A stretch of 20,586 bases of DNA from Candidatus Peregrinibacteria bacterium (GCA_016201685.1 JACQCJ010000076.1:1-20586), one strand, 5' to 3'; positions 7,508-16,629 are shown, numbered from the stretch's first letter. Numbers and translations are program-made. Notes: generated from the sequence alone by a model not told the origin.

Positions 7508-8341
7508 ATGCAAGTCATAATGTTCGGCTCCAACGGCTTCATGGGCCAGCGATTCTTGGAAATTTTCCCCGATGCCCTCACGCCCTCAATCGATATAGCC
7601 GATGGTCGAAACGTTGCCGAACTCCTCGATCGCGAGAAGCCGGAGGTCGTCATCAATGCGGCGGGGAAGACGGGGCGTCCGAATGTCGATTGGTGCGAGA
7701 CGCATAAAATGGAAACCTTGCGAAGCAATGTGACAGGTCCACTCGTTCTCCTCGAAGAACTCGGCAAGCGCGGCATCTACTGGGTTCACCTGAGTTCGGG
7801 GTGCATTTATGCCGGAGACAACGGCGGTCGCGGTTTTGCGGAAAACGATCCACCGAATTACTCCGGGAGTTTCTATTCACGCACGAAAGCCTGGAGCGAT
7901 TTGATCCTCAAGGATTTCCCCAACATCCTGATTCTGCGCTTGCGCATGCCATTCGACGGTTCGACCGATGAGCGAAATCTGATCATGAAGCTGCGCAAGT
8001 ATCCGCGCGTCCTCGATGCGCAAAACTCTCTGACGTCGATCCCCGATTTTCTCGTCGCGGCCAAGGCGCTCATCGAGCGCAGAGCGACCGGCGTCTACAA
8101 CATGGTCAACCCCGGCACGATCTCCCCGTTCGAAATCATGGAGCTCTACCGAGAGATTGTGGATCCCCATCACCGGTTCGAAAAGCTCACGCTCGATCAA
8201 CTCGGGGGTGTGGTGAAGGCGGGACGGAGCAATTGTATCCTCTCGACAGAGAAATTGGAGCGAGAGGGAATGGGCATGCCCCCGGTGGAAGAGGCGGTCC
8301 GCGAAGCGCTCTCGCAGATGGGCTCTGCGAGTCAGGCGTGA
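7508..8341 (+). CDS. RmlD-like extended SDR (dTDP-4-dehydrorhamnose reductase family)
   Basis: NAD(P)-dependent sugar-nucleotide reductase or epimerase family protein of 277 residues. The N-terminus carries a Rossmann GSNGFMG (7-13). It is followed by NAAG (50-53), the serine-rich catalytic strand HLSSGCIYAGD (94-104) and the YxxxK pair Y123-SRT-K127. This order and length fit RmlD. Family members complete dTDP-L-rhamnose synthesis, but no other rml genes are present, so the exact substrate is open. The frame extends upstream to 7388, but those residues do not fit the family; ATG 7508 gives the Rossmann strand directly and has a -10 hexamer 7 nt upstream. The stop codon abuts the stop of the convergent small gene with no base between them. 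Confidence 0.88.
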   Translation: MQVIMFGSNGFMGQRFLEIFPDALTPSIDIADGRNVAELLDREKPEVVINAAGKTGRPNVDWCETHKMETLRSNVTGPLVLLEELGKRGIYWVHLSSGCIYAGDNGGRGFAENDPPNYSGSFYSRTKAWSDLILKDFPNILILRLRMPFDGSTDERNLIMKLRKYPRVLDAQNSLTSIPDFLVAAKALIERRATGVYNMVNPGTISPFEIMELYREIVDPHHRFEKLTLDQLGGVVKAGRSNCILSTEKLEREGMGMPPVEEAVREALSQMGSASQA

Positions 8342-8566
8342 TCAATCCGCACTGGTGTCGAGCGAATCGAGCTGGTCGGACTGAAGGTGGAAACCCTCGT
8401 CATCCAATCCTCGAACACTCTCCTGCGTCTCCTCGATGATGATTCGGGCCGGGGATCCTTCCTCTTCCTCTAGACGAACATTCTTATACCCGTGAATGGT
8501 GCGAGCCTTCAGGAGAGCCTCCTCTAGCCGCCACTCTTTCGGATACTCGAAGGGTTTGGCTGACAT
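8342..8566 (-). CDS. Small acidic hypothetical protein
   Basis: A 74-residue frame beginning MSAKPFEYPKEWRLEEALLK, acidic toward the C-terminus, with no membrane segment or known motif. I do not recognise it. In-frame starts also exist at 8587 (adds seven residues, MGKFRSI) and 8635. A promoter-like TTGACT (8609-8614), 16 nt spacer and TATCAA (8587-8592) overlaps the 8587 ATG, so 8566 is preferred, but this is not certain. Its stop abuts the stop of the reductase gene on the other strand. It is divergent from the MarR gene. Confidence 0.5.
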   Translation of the reverse strand: MSAKPFEYPKEWRLEEALLKARTIHGYKNVRLEEEEGSPARIIIEETQESVRGLDDEGFHLQSDQLDSLDTSAD

Positions 8567-8665
8567 AATGGAGCGAAATTTGCCCATTGATAGCGTCCTG
8601 TCGGCGGAAGTCAATGTTTCCCTCCCATGGAGCAAGATTCTTCTCTCAAGAGAGCTGAAAAACCG

Positions 8666-8724
8666 TTGACAGGGATCAAGCAGGCTCTAGAGTTAGCTAC
8701 TCTAATAATTTGCCATACTACATT
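8666..8724 (+). promoter_or_regulatory. Promoter region of the MarR/exporter operon
   Basis: A perfect -35 TTGACA (8666-8671) is followed after 16 nt by TAGAGT (8688-8693), giving a start near 8700 and a leader of about 33 nt. A second possible -10, TACATT (8719-8724), ends 8 nt before the ATG at 8733 and would give a leaderless mRNA. The two may be alternative promoters. Confidence 0.5.
8688..8704. promoter_or_regulatory. Palindromic candidate operator for the MarR-family regulator
   Basis: TAGAGT-TAGCT-ACTCTA is an inverted repeat with perfect 6-bp arms and a 5-bp centre, 17 bp in all. It covers the -10 of the upstream promoter and lies in the -35 zone of the downstream one. MarR proteins typically bind 16-20 bp palindromes of this kind over their own promoters, so autorepression is inferred. 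Confidence 0.5.
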
Positions 8725-8732
8725 CTTCGATC

Positions 8733-9170
8733 ATGGACGCCGTCGATCGGATCATCACCGTCACCTTCGAACTCAGCCGGATCTTCCGGCACACGATGGT
8801 GCAAATCGCCAAGGAGGACCGGGCCGTGAACTTCCTGCAGCTCCACGCGCTTGCGCTGATTGCGAAGAACGAAGGCATGACAATGAAGAGACTTGCCGAT
8901 GCGCTGATGGTCACCTCTCCTTCGGCTACCGTCTTCATCAATCGCCTCGTGAAATTGAAGTGGGTCGCCCGCATGCACGATGTCAGAAATCGCAAGCTGG
9001 TGCGTCTCACAGTGACGCGGATGGGCAAGAAGATCTTCCTGCAAAAATCGATGAAGCGCCGGGTTGCGCTCCGTGGTATCTTCTCGCGCCTCGTCAAGCG
9101 TGATCAGAAGGATTTGGCTCGGATCCTCAAGAATCTGAAGGCTGCGCTGACCAAGGTCGATCATCCGTAA
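8733..9170 (+). CDS. MarR-family transcriptional regulator
   Basis: A 145-residue winged-helix regulator, a normal MarR length. N-terminal helix (about 1-30) for dimerisation; helix-turn-helix around residues 45-75 (NEGMTMKRLADALMVTSPSA, then VFINRLVKLKWVAR). The wing follows (about 80-95, HDVRNRKLVRLTVT), then a C-terminal dimerisation helix. MarR dimers are usually released from DNA by small phenolic or toxic ligands and commonly control adjacent efflux genes. Here an exporter follows 41 nt downstream on the same strand, so local regulation of efflux is the likely job. A 17-bp palindrome in its promoter is the probable operator. Confidence 0.9.
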   Translation: MDAVDRIITVTFELSRIFRHTMVQIAKEDRAVNFLQLHALALIAKNEGMTMKRLADALMVTSPSATVFINRLVKLKWVARMHDVRNRKLVRLTVTRMGKKIFLQKSMKRRVALRGIFSRLVKRDQKDLARILKNLKAALTKVDHP

Positions 9171-9181
9171 TTTCCCCAATC

Positions 9182-9199
9182 GCGGGCAGGTATGCCCGC
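9182..9199 (+). terminator. Hairpin between marR and the fusion-protein gene (possible attenuator)
   Basis: GCGGGCA/TGCCCGC forms a perfect 7-bp stem with loop GGTA, followed by only TTT. It lies in the 41-nt gap between the regulator stop and the next ATG. The T-run is too short for a strong terminator, so partial termination or mRNA-end stabilisation is more likely. Confidence 0.35.
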
Positions 9200-9211
9200 T
9201 TTCAAGACTAT

Positions 9212-10960
9212 ATGCCATTCGTCTCCACCGCCATCGCCGCCATCCGGCGCAACAAATGGAAATCAAGTATCGGCGCAATCGTCGCGATCCTTCTCGTGCT
9301 CTTCGTGCGCAAGATCACGCGGCCGAATCCACCGCAGTACATCACGGCAACCGCTACCCGCGGCGATCTGGTCCAGACCGTCGAGGCGGTGGGTACCGTG
9401 ACCTCGGAGAAGGATCTCGATCTGCAATTCCGCACGGCCGGCATCGTCGATTCGGTTTCCGCAAAGGAAGGCGATCACGTGCGCGCCGGGCAAAAGCTCG
9501 CGCAGCTGCGGGCCGGTTCCCTCGCCGCGTCCGTCGCGTCCGCGGCTGCCCACGTGCAGGAAATGCAGGCGTCGCTCAACGTTCTCAGAGCAGGTTCGCG
9601 TCCGGAGGACATCGCGGTGGAGAGGGCGAATCTCGCCAATAAGAAGGCGCAGCTCGGCGTGGCCAAGGAAACGCTCCAGAACGCGAAGGATGCCGCCGTG
9701 AAATCGCAGGCGAAGCTCAACGCGCTCCAGCGGCAATCCACGGTGAATATCTCGGGTGACGTGAGCACGGCGCCGAATACCGCGAACAAGGAACTCACCG
9801 CGGCTGAGCAGGCGCTCGGGACGATCGATGACGTCTTCGCCAAGAACGACGTCGACGATTCCATGCAGCGGGGCAATGCTTCGGACGAGGCCGTTCTTCG
9901 GTCTCGCATCGCAAGCGCCCGCGCCGCCATTCGGGATGCACGCTCTTCGCCGCAGTCTGTCGATGTCCCCTCCGCGGCGCGATTCCTCCAGAACGCCCGC
10001 GCGGCGGTCTCCCAAACATCCTCCGTCCTCGATCACGCCTACGACATCGTCGCACATCTGCCGCAAACCTCGACGCTCACGGCGTCGGCCATCGCGACGT
10101 ATAAGACGACGATCGCCGGGGAGCGAACGGCCATCCAGACGTCGCTCCACGATCTCGATGCGTCCGTCACCGATCTCCAGAACCTCCCTGCGAGCCTGCA
10201 AACGCAAATCGCCGCGGAGGAGACGAATCTCCAGAACGCTCGGAATGCGCAGAACAGAGCGAATGCCGATCTCCAAACGTACGAAACCTCGGTCCAGATC
10301 GATGAAGCCCAACTCCAGCTCAAACTCGCCGGGTCCAGACCCGAGGATATTTCCGTCGCCGATGCGCGGCTCAAGCAAGCGCAAGCCGAGCTCGCGCGCG
10401 CGGCGGCGGAGTACGCGGATACGATCCTCACCGCCCCCAACGACGGCATCGTCACGAACGTGAACGTGAAAGCTGGCGAGGCGAGCCCCGTGGGATCGGC
10501 CGTGAGCATCATGGGCGATTCCCCGTACCGTATCGAGATGTTCGTCTCGGAAGTGGACATCCCGAAGGTCGCGCAGAGCCAGAGCGGTTCCATCGAACTC
10601 GACGCGTTCCGCGGCACGCACTTCGCGCTCCATGTGAGCGAGATCGACGCTGCCGCCACGAACAAGGACGGGGTGTCCAAGTACCGCGTGAAGCTCGACT
10701 TCGTCCATCCGCATCCCGAGCTCAAGATCGGCATGACGGGCGACGCCGCGATCGTCACCGGCAAGCGCAGGGACGTCGTCAGCGTTCCATTGCGGTCCGT
10801 GCTCGATGCGGCCAATGGGGGCAAGATCGTCCGCGTGCTCGATGCCAAGGATCTTCCGCAGGACCGTCGCGTGACGGTGGGTATGGAAGGGGGAAACGGC
10901 CAAGTGGAAATCCCCACGGGAATACGAGAGGGGGAGACGGTGGTGGTGTTGGTGAAATAG
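9212..10960 (+). CDS. Membrane fusion protein (HlyD/MacA family) of an ABC exporter
   Basis: Adaptor subunit of a tripartite-like exporter, 582 residues and long for MacA (about 370) because of an extended helical hairpin. One N-terminal membrane helix (about 19-36), then the first barrel and lipoyl half (about 45-105, including AGIVDSVSAKEGDHVRAGQ). A long alanine- and glutamine-rich coiled-coil region spans about 105-405. The second lipoyl half follows (TILTAPNDGIVTNVNVKAGE, about 405-430), then beta-barrel and membrane-proximal domains. The motif AGSRPEDI occurs twice, near residues 127-134 and 374-381, flanking the hairpin. No lipobox is present. It lies between the MarR regulator and the ATPase gene. 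In an organism without an outer membrane it probably works as an extracytoplasmic extension of the permease rather than docking to TolC. Confidence 0.9.
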   Translation: MPFVSTAIAAIRRNKWKSSIGAIVAILLVLFVRKITRPNPPQYITATATRGDLVQTVEAVGTVTSEKDLDLQFRTAGIVDSVSAKEGDHVRAGQKLAQLRAGSLAASVASAAAHVQEMQASLNVLRAGSRPEDIAVERANLANKKAQLGVAKETLQNAKDAAVKSQAKLNALQRQSTVNISGDVSTAPNTANKELTAAEQALGTIDDVFAKNDVDDSMQRGNASDEAVLRSRIASARAAIRDARSSPQSVDVPSAARFLQNARAAVSQTSSVLDHAYDIVAHLPQTSTLTASAIATYKTTIAGERTAIQTSLHDLDASVTDLQNLPASLQTQIAAEETNLQNARNAQNRANADLQTYETSVQIDEAQLQLKLAGSRPEDISVADARLKQAQAELARAAAEYADTILTAPNDGIVTNVNVKAGEASPVGSAVSIMGDSPYRIEMFVSEVDIPKVAQSQSGSIELDAFRGTHFALHVSEIDAAATNKDGVSKYRVKLDFVHPHPELKIGMTGDAAIVTGKRRDVVSVPLRSVLDAANGGKIVRVLDAKDLPQDRRVTVGMEGGNGQVEIPTGIREGETVVVLVK

Positions 10961-11080
10961 GTATTTCGTATTTCGTATTTCGTATTTGGTATATCGTATG
11001 TCGTATGTCGGAATTTTCTTCCACCAAAGGCGTTTCTCCTGATTCTTCCATACCACATACCACATACGATATACGACATA
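10961..11080. repeat. Phased 7-bp repeat array with inverted partner (GTATNTC units)
   Basis: Seven consecutive heptamers begin on the base after the fusion-protein stop: GTATTTC three times, GTATTTG, GTATATC and GTATGTC twice (10961-11009). At 11051-11080 the same units recur in reverse orientation. Bases 10989-11008 and 11055-11074 are reverse complements at 19 of 20 positions, a hairpin with about a 46-nt loop. The array runs into the coding region of the ATPase gene and includes its only usable ATG (11005). Confidence 0.85.
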
Positions 11081-11808
11081 CTCATTCCCTTATCAGAACC
11101 ATCGCACTTTCCAAATCCTACTTCAACGATGGTCTCGAGACGCCGGTGCTGTTCGATATCAACCTCACCATCGAAAAGGGTGAATTCGTCTCCATCATGG
11201 GTCCCTCGGGTTCGGGAAAATCGACCTTGATGCACATTCTGGGCTTCCTGGACTCACACACGACGGGCGAATTCCTGTTTCAGGGGGAGCCTACCGGCAA
11301 CCTCGATGAAGACGCGCTCGCGAAGATTCGCGCGACCCGCGTGAGCTTCGTCTTCCAGGCGTTCAATCTCCTTCCGCGCACGACCGTCTTCGACAACGTC
11401 CTTCTGCCTCTTCTCTATCATCCCAGCATCCGGACTTCGCAGCGTGAGGAGCGGACACGCAAGGCGATCGAGACGGTGGGTCTCACCGACCGAAGCACGT
11501 ACCTCTCGAGCCAGCTCTCGGGCGGGCAAAAGCAGCGAGTGGCCATCGCCCGCGCGCTCGTCACGGATCCCGATATCATCTTCGCCGATGAGCCGACGGG
11601 GAATCTTGATTCTCATTCGGGCATCGCCGTCATGGAGGCGCTGCAGGCGCTCCATCGCAGCGGACACACGATCATTCTCGTCACGCACGAACTCTCCACC
11701 GCACGACATGCGCAGCGGATCATTCAGCTGAAAGACGGGAGGATCGAATCGGACAGCCGGGAATTTGATCGGGTCATTGCGGGGACTGACGATGAACGTC
11801 TCCCATGA
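11005..11808 (+). CDS. ABC transporter ATPase, MacB/LolD-type
   Basis: Nucleotide-binding subunit that powers the exporter, 267 residues. Walker A GPSGSGKST (66-74), Q-loop in FVFQAFNLL (about 115-123), signature LSGGQKQR (171-178), Walker B IIFADEP (191-197), D-loop in TGNLDS and switch His228 in VTHE. The sequence is typical of the LolD/MacB/FtsE subfamily that pairs with FtsX-like permeases. The first ~30 residues, including HTTYDIRHTH, are encoded by the repeat array and are not part of the fold. No later ATG precedes the Walker A region, so the gene seems to use a start supplied by the repeat. A second EPTGNLD appears at about residues 95-101, where other members have a GxDv-type segment. 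No Shine-Dalgarno sequence is seen. Confidence 0.92.
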   Translation: MSEFSSTKGVSPDSSIPHTTYDIRHTHSLIRTIALSKSYFNDGLETPVLFDINLTIEKGEFVSIMGPSGSGKSTLMHILGFLDSHTTGEFLFQGEPTGNLDEDALAKIRATRVSFVFQAFNLLPRTTVFDNVLLPLLYHPSIRTSQREERTRKAIETVGLTDRSTYLSSQLSGGQKQRVAIARALVTDPDIIFADEPTGNLDSHSGIAVMEALQALHRSGHTIILVTHELSTARHAQRIIQLKDGRIESDSREFDRVIAGTDDERLP

Positions 11809-11836
11809 TTGGGAATTCCTTTTTTCTCTTCAATGC

Positions 11837-11944
11837 ATGGTCACATGGTCAAATGGCTACATGGTTGCAAGGCAAGGACATATCTCTTTCTCGATAAATC
11901 TTGGTAATCGCTTGCGAACCATTTGACCATAGAACCATGTGACC
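11837..11944. repeat. ATGG-octamer palindromic element, copy 1
   Basis: The left arm is four phased 8-mers (ATGGTCAC, ATGGTCAA, ATGGCTAC, ATGGTTGC; 11837-11868). The right arm ends at 11944 and carries the same units on the other strand. The central core includes GCAAGGAC and ATCGCTTGCGAACCATTT. It lies in the gap before the first permease gene. A second copy precedes the second permease. Confidence 0.8.
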
Positions 11945-11975
11945 AATTCTTTTCTTCAGAATTGACCTCACTGCC

Positions 11976-13205
<1,230 letters not shown>

Positions 13206-13229
13206 TCTTCTCCATCATCACATGATTTC

Positions 13230-13339
13230 ATGGCTACATGGTCAAATGGCTACAGGGTTGCAAAGCAAGGACGTGTCTTTTTCTCAGCAATGGTTCGTCA
13301 TCGCTTGCGAACCATTTAACCATGTAACCATCTAGCCAT
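13230..13339. repeat. ATGG-octamer palindromic element, copy 2
   Basis: Left arm ATGGCTAC, ATGGTCAA, ATGGCTAC, AGGGTTGC (13230-13261); right arm, reverse complemented, ATGGCTAG, ATGGTTAC, ATGGTTAA, ATGGTTCG. The 76 bases after the left arm align without gaps to copy 1, with about 58 identities by hand count. The most conserved pieces are GCAAGGAC and ATCGCTTGCGAACCATTT. It ends 5 nt before the ATG of permease 2. Confidence 0.8.
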
Positions 13340-13344
13340 TTTTC

Positions 13345-14559
13345 ATGTTATCCAAAGATCTCTACAAAACGGCGTTCATGGGCATCACCGCCAATACTGC
13401 GCGCTCCGCGCTCACGATGCTGGGAATCATCATCGGCGTGGCATCGGTCGTGCTGATGGTCTCGATCGGCAACAGCTTCCAGAATTACGTCCTCACGCAG
13501 ATCGCCTCGATCGGGACGAACACCATGGATGTTCTCCCTTCCGGTCTGCAGAAATTCGGCGGGAATACCCAGAGCCTCACGCTCGAAGATTACAACGCCA
13601 TCAAACAACTCTCGACCGTCACCTCCGCCTCTCCCGTGATCCTCGTGAGCCAGCCGGTGCATTACGGGAAGGATGCGTGGAATCCGATGGTGATGGGGAC
13701 CCGCCAGGAGATCTTCAAGAATTACAGCCTGAAGCTCGACCGCGGCCGTCTTCTCGACCAGGGCGATGACGAGGGCGCCCGGTCCGTCGCGGTCGTCTCG
13801 GCGCAGACGGCGATCGATCTCTTCGGGAACGTCGATCCCTTGGGCAGGCGCATCACCGTGGGGGAGTTCTCCTTCACGGTCGTCGGGGTCCTCCGGAGCC
13901 AGGGCTCGGCGCTCCTGCAGGATCTCGATAAGCCCATCTACATTCCGTTCTCGAGAGCCAAGGCGATCACGGGGCAAACGTACCTCACCTACATCACGCT
14001 CAAGACGGTGGGGGATCCCGCCCTCGCCAAGGCGGATGTCACCTCGCTGCTGCGTCAACGTCACCACATCAGTAACCCGGAGAACGATCTGGACAAGGAC
14101 GACTTCATCGCCCGCAGCGCCGAGCAAATCTCGAGCATCGTGAACTCCGTGACGCTCGGCCTCACGATCTTCCTCTCGCTCATCGCGGGCATCTCGCTCC
14201 TCGTGGGCGGCATCGGGATCATGAACATCATGCTCGTCTCCGTCACCGAGCGCACCCGCGAGATCGGCCTGCGGAAGGCCGTCGGTGCCAAGCGTCGTGA
14301 CATTCTTCTCCAGTTCCTACTCGAAGCCGTCTCCCTCACCCTCACGGGCGGCATCGTCGGCATCGTCATCGGGGGATCGGTCGGCTGGGTGCTGGCCCAG
14401 GTCGCCGCCAAGTTCCTCGGCCCCTTCCCGTTCGTCGTCTCGCTCGGTGCGATTCTCCTCGCCGTCGCGATGGCCGTTGGTACCGGTCTGATTTTCGGTT
14501 TGTATCCGGCGAAGCAGGCGGCGGATTTGAATCCGATGGATGCTTTGAGGTTTGAGTGA
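13345..14559 (+). CDS. MacB/FtsX-type ABC permease 2
   Basis: Second transmembrane subunit of the exporter, 404 residues. Same topology as permease 1: N-terminal helix with LTMLGIIIGVASVVLM (about 23-38), extracytoplasmic MacB_PCD domain (about 45-270), then three C-terminal helices. The stretch from SLLVGGIGIMNIMLVSVTE through RTREIGLRKAVGAKRRDIL is identical in protein to permease 1 while many codons differ by synonymous bases, which shows strong selection on the ATPase-coupling region. The extracytoplasmic domains are more divergent. It ends DLNPMDALRFE. The gene is last in the exporter operon and converges with the formyltransferase-like gene, 37 bases from stop to stop. I see no strong terminator between them. 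Confidence 0.92.
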   Translation: MLSKDLYKTAFMGITANTARSALTMLGIIIGVASVVLMVSIGNSFQNYVLTQIASIGTNTMDVLPSGLQKFGGNTQSLTLEDYNAIKQLSTVTSASPVILVSQPVHYGKDAWNPMVMGTRQEIFKNYSLKLDRGRLLDQGDDEGARSVAVVSAQTAIDLFGNVDPLGRRITVGEFSFTVVGVLRSQGSALLQDLDKPIYIPFSRAKAITGQTYLTYITLKTVGDPALAKADVTSLLRQRHHISNPENDLDKDDFIARSAEQISSIVNSVTLGLTIFLSLIAGISLLVGGIGIMNIMLVSVTERTREIGLRKAVGAKRRDILLQFLLEAVSLTLTGGIVGIVIGGSVGWVLAQVAAKFLGPFPFVVSLGAILLAVAMAVGTGLIFGLYPAKQAADLNPMDALRFE

Positions 14560-14596
14560 GAATGATTGAACGCTTGAAGCGAAACATCAGAAACTG

Positions 14597-16378
14597 TCAC
14601 GATCTGCCTGCCCACGATTCGTGATCAATTCTCGCCTCATCGAGAAGCGAATGATATCCGCGAACCGTATTCGAAGGTGCCACGCCGGATGGCGCACCGA
14701 TACGCAGGTGTCTCACGCGGATGTCGATTCTGCTGCAATGCGCTTTCAGATGTTGTTCGATGCTTGCCGTTGTCGTGATCGAACCGAAGAGCAGCCACTT
14801 GTTATCCTGTTCGAAGAAATCGCGATTCTCCGCCACGCTGTGTGTCAGCATCTGCTCGCCATCATTGCCCCCGGCCAATTGCAAGAATCGATGGAAAATG
14901 GCTTTGGCGTCTTCTTTCGTCTTCTCCGGTCCGATGATGAAGTCATACTGGGTCGGTGGATGAATGATTGTATCATCTGCTTCCGAAGGCATTGCGAGGA
15001 TTTCTTCCGCTGTTTTGAATTCTCCATCGGAAAAGAAAAGCGCTCTCTGATAACCGGGGTGCTTCGTCCGTCTCCATGTATCAAATGTAATTTGCATGGA
15101 TCCCATTCCTTCTTTCTTACACCAATCGTCGTACTCTCCTCGAAGCAATGCCTCGTAGTCTTCTGAATGATAGAACTCGAGCCGACCTTCCGCGGCGAAT
15201 GCGTCCCGACCTTTCATGATCCGCATTGTCTCCGGTGTAGCGGTAGCGTAGAGCGCAGCCACGGGACCAACCCAACGCGACGATGCGTCCATCGTCCTGA
15301 TTCGCTGCATCTCCAGAATATGCGTGTCGTACGGTTTTCCGATTTTTCGCCTCTCTTCCGCATTATAAGAACAGAAAGGCGGCACGCGCTGATGCGCCAA
15401 CACCGTTCCATGGTCAAGCGGGACGTCCATGCCCTGGTGCAGATCTCCATACATCACGTTCAATGCATGCAAGGTGAATCCAGTTGCCCGTCTGTTGCCT
15501 TCCATGATGGCACGAAGTTCCGGATTGGCCCCGACTAACTCGGGTTCCACGGACGGGTGGATATTGAACGTTTTTGTTCCAAGAGATCTCTTTCCTGTGC
15601 GATCTACACGCTTCGTATATGCCCCACTGAGGACGTACATCATGTTCGCAAGCACCACGACATCGGGATTGATCTCCAGGATATGATCCGCCGCTTCTGC
15701 ACTAAAGATCTCTCGCTCTGCACTGTACATCTTTCCTGGTTTTGCAGTCGTGTGGCGGTAGGAGAAATTGTGGAAGCTTCCGATGAGTTTCTCGTCCGTT
15801 TTCCATGGTGCCTGTCTGAGAGTGAATGTCGGCTGCACGTGATTCATGCCGGGAATGTCACCAAGCATGACAGGGATCACATCATCAAGATCCCGGGTCG
15901 TTGTGACAATGCCAGTCACTTCCAATGCTCCAGGATTCTTTTTTTCAAATTCCTTGACGCGGCGGAACGTTAGCGCTTCGCTTCCGGTCATCAGGGCAAT
16001 CGTCGGAACTTGTTGTGAGAGTATCCGAATCAGGGTGTCCATCTCTTGCGAAAGCGCCTGGGCCTGAGGAAGGTTCCCATTCGCTTGTCCATCGCGAAGC
16101 GATCGCAAGGCGTCGCGAGTTTTCGCTGCGAGTTCCAGAATTGCCTTTCCATCTGTTTCCTCCAGTTGCTCGTGGCGAATTCTCCTTCCTTCATCGAAAG
16201 CCGACAGGATTTCATTCTGTGCATGAACACTCAGCGAACGAATAGTGTCGGCGATTTCCCGAGCAAGCTCCAGTTGCGTCCCGTCATTTCTGTCACTCGC
16301 AGATGCTTCTGTCTGTTCTGCGTCCGGAATACCTCCGTGCTTGATGCCAATCTGTATGCGTTCCAGAAGCGATTGCAT
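14597..16378 (-). CDS. Large protein with formyltransferase-like core domain
   Basis: A 593-residue soluble protein. Residues 1-120 are helical and charged. From about 126 to 335 the sequence follows the formyl_trans_N fold seen in PurN, Fmt and sugar N-formyltransferases. It has IALMTGSEALTFRRV (127-141), PDVVVLANMMYVLSGAY (238-254), FNIHPSVEPELVG (271-283), GFTLHALN (300-307) and LDHGTVLAHQRVPP (321-334). The catalytic Asn-His-Asp triad is visible as N272, H274 and D322; a short insertion lies before the Asp. The remaining 260 residues have no domain I recognise. PurN is about 210 residues and Fmt about 310, so this is a distinctive, larger relative. Formyl transfer from 10-formyl-THF is inferred and the acceptor is unknown. 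Base composition appears lower in GC than the exporter operon. Confidence 0.72.
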   Translation of the reverse strand: MQSLLERIQIGIKHGGIPDAEQTEASASDRNDGTQLELAREIADTIRSLSVHAQNEILSAFDEGRRIRHEQLEETDGKAILELAAKTRDALRSLRDGQANGNLPQAQALSQEMDTLIRILSQQVPTIALMTGSEALTFRRVKEFEKKNPGALEVTGIVTTTRDLDDVIPVMLGDIPGMNHVQPTFTLRQAPWKTDEKLIGSFHNFSYRHTTAKPGKMYSAEREIFSAEAADHILEINPDVVVLANMMYVLSGAYTKRVDRTGKRSLGTKTFNIHPSVEPELVGANPELRAIMEGNRRATGFTLHALNVMYGDLHQGMDVPLDHGTVLAHQRVPPFCSYNAEERRKIGKPYDTHILEMQRIRTMDASSRWVGPVAALYATATPETMRIMKGRDAFAAEGRLEFYHSEDYEALLRGEYDDWCKKEGMGSMQITFDTWRRTKHPGYQRALFFSDGEFKTAEEILAMPSEADDTIIHPPTQYDFIIGPEKTKEDAKAIFHRFLQLAGGNDGEQMLTHSVAENRDFFEQDNKWLLFGSITTTASIEQHLKAHCSRIDIRVRHLRIGAPSGVAPSNTVRGYHSLLDEARIDHESWAGRS

Positions 16379-16391
16379 AGAAAAGGAAGCG

Positions 16392-16420
16392 ATTCTTGCT
16401 CATGAGCCTTGAATGGTCAA
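16392..16420 (-). promoter_or_regulatory. Promoter of the formyltransferase-like gene
   Basis: Minus-strand TTGACC (16415-16420), 17-nt spacer, AAGAAT (16392-16397). The expected start lies about 7 nt before the ATG at 16378, so the leader would be very short. An alternative -10, TAGAAT, lies just upstream (16421-16426). Confidence 0.4.
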
Positions 16421-16594
16421 ATTCTAGCGCGAATGTCGAGAACAAGGAGTGCCATCTTCACGAGAAAAATGCGGTCAAGAACAGTTTGGCTTCTTGCTGA
16501 GTGCTCACAAGAGACGAATGGTAGGGGCTGGTCGATGTTTGAACCGAAATTGAGCAGACGTTCGCTTTGCTGCAAACGGCGCATTGCCAATTCC

Positions 16595-16623
16595 TTGCTG
16601 TGCTCCATGAGTGATGGTAGGAT
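16595..16623 (+). promoter_or_regulatory. Promoter of the DUF5678-like gene
   Basis: TTGCTG (16595-16600), 17-nt spacer, TAGGAT (16618-16623), then 6 nt to the ATG at 16630. This predicts a leaderless mRNA and supports the start. Confidence 0.45.
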
Positions 16624-16629
16624 TGTATC

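Noticed and set aside
9263..11065. 600-residue minus-strand open frame opposite the fusion-protein gene
   Set aside because: Arginine/aspartate-rich antisense shadow of a GC-rich gene; no motifs, and the plus strand has a clear HlyD/MacA protein.
10961..11080. CRISPR-like array
   Set aside because: Seven-bp units without spacers, partly inverted and no cas genes; it is a short tandem/inverted repeat.
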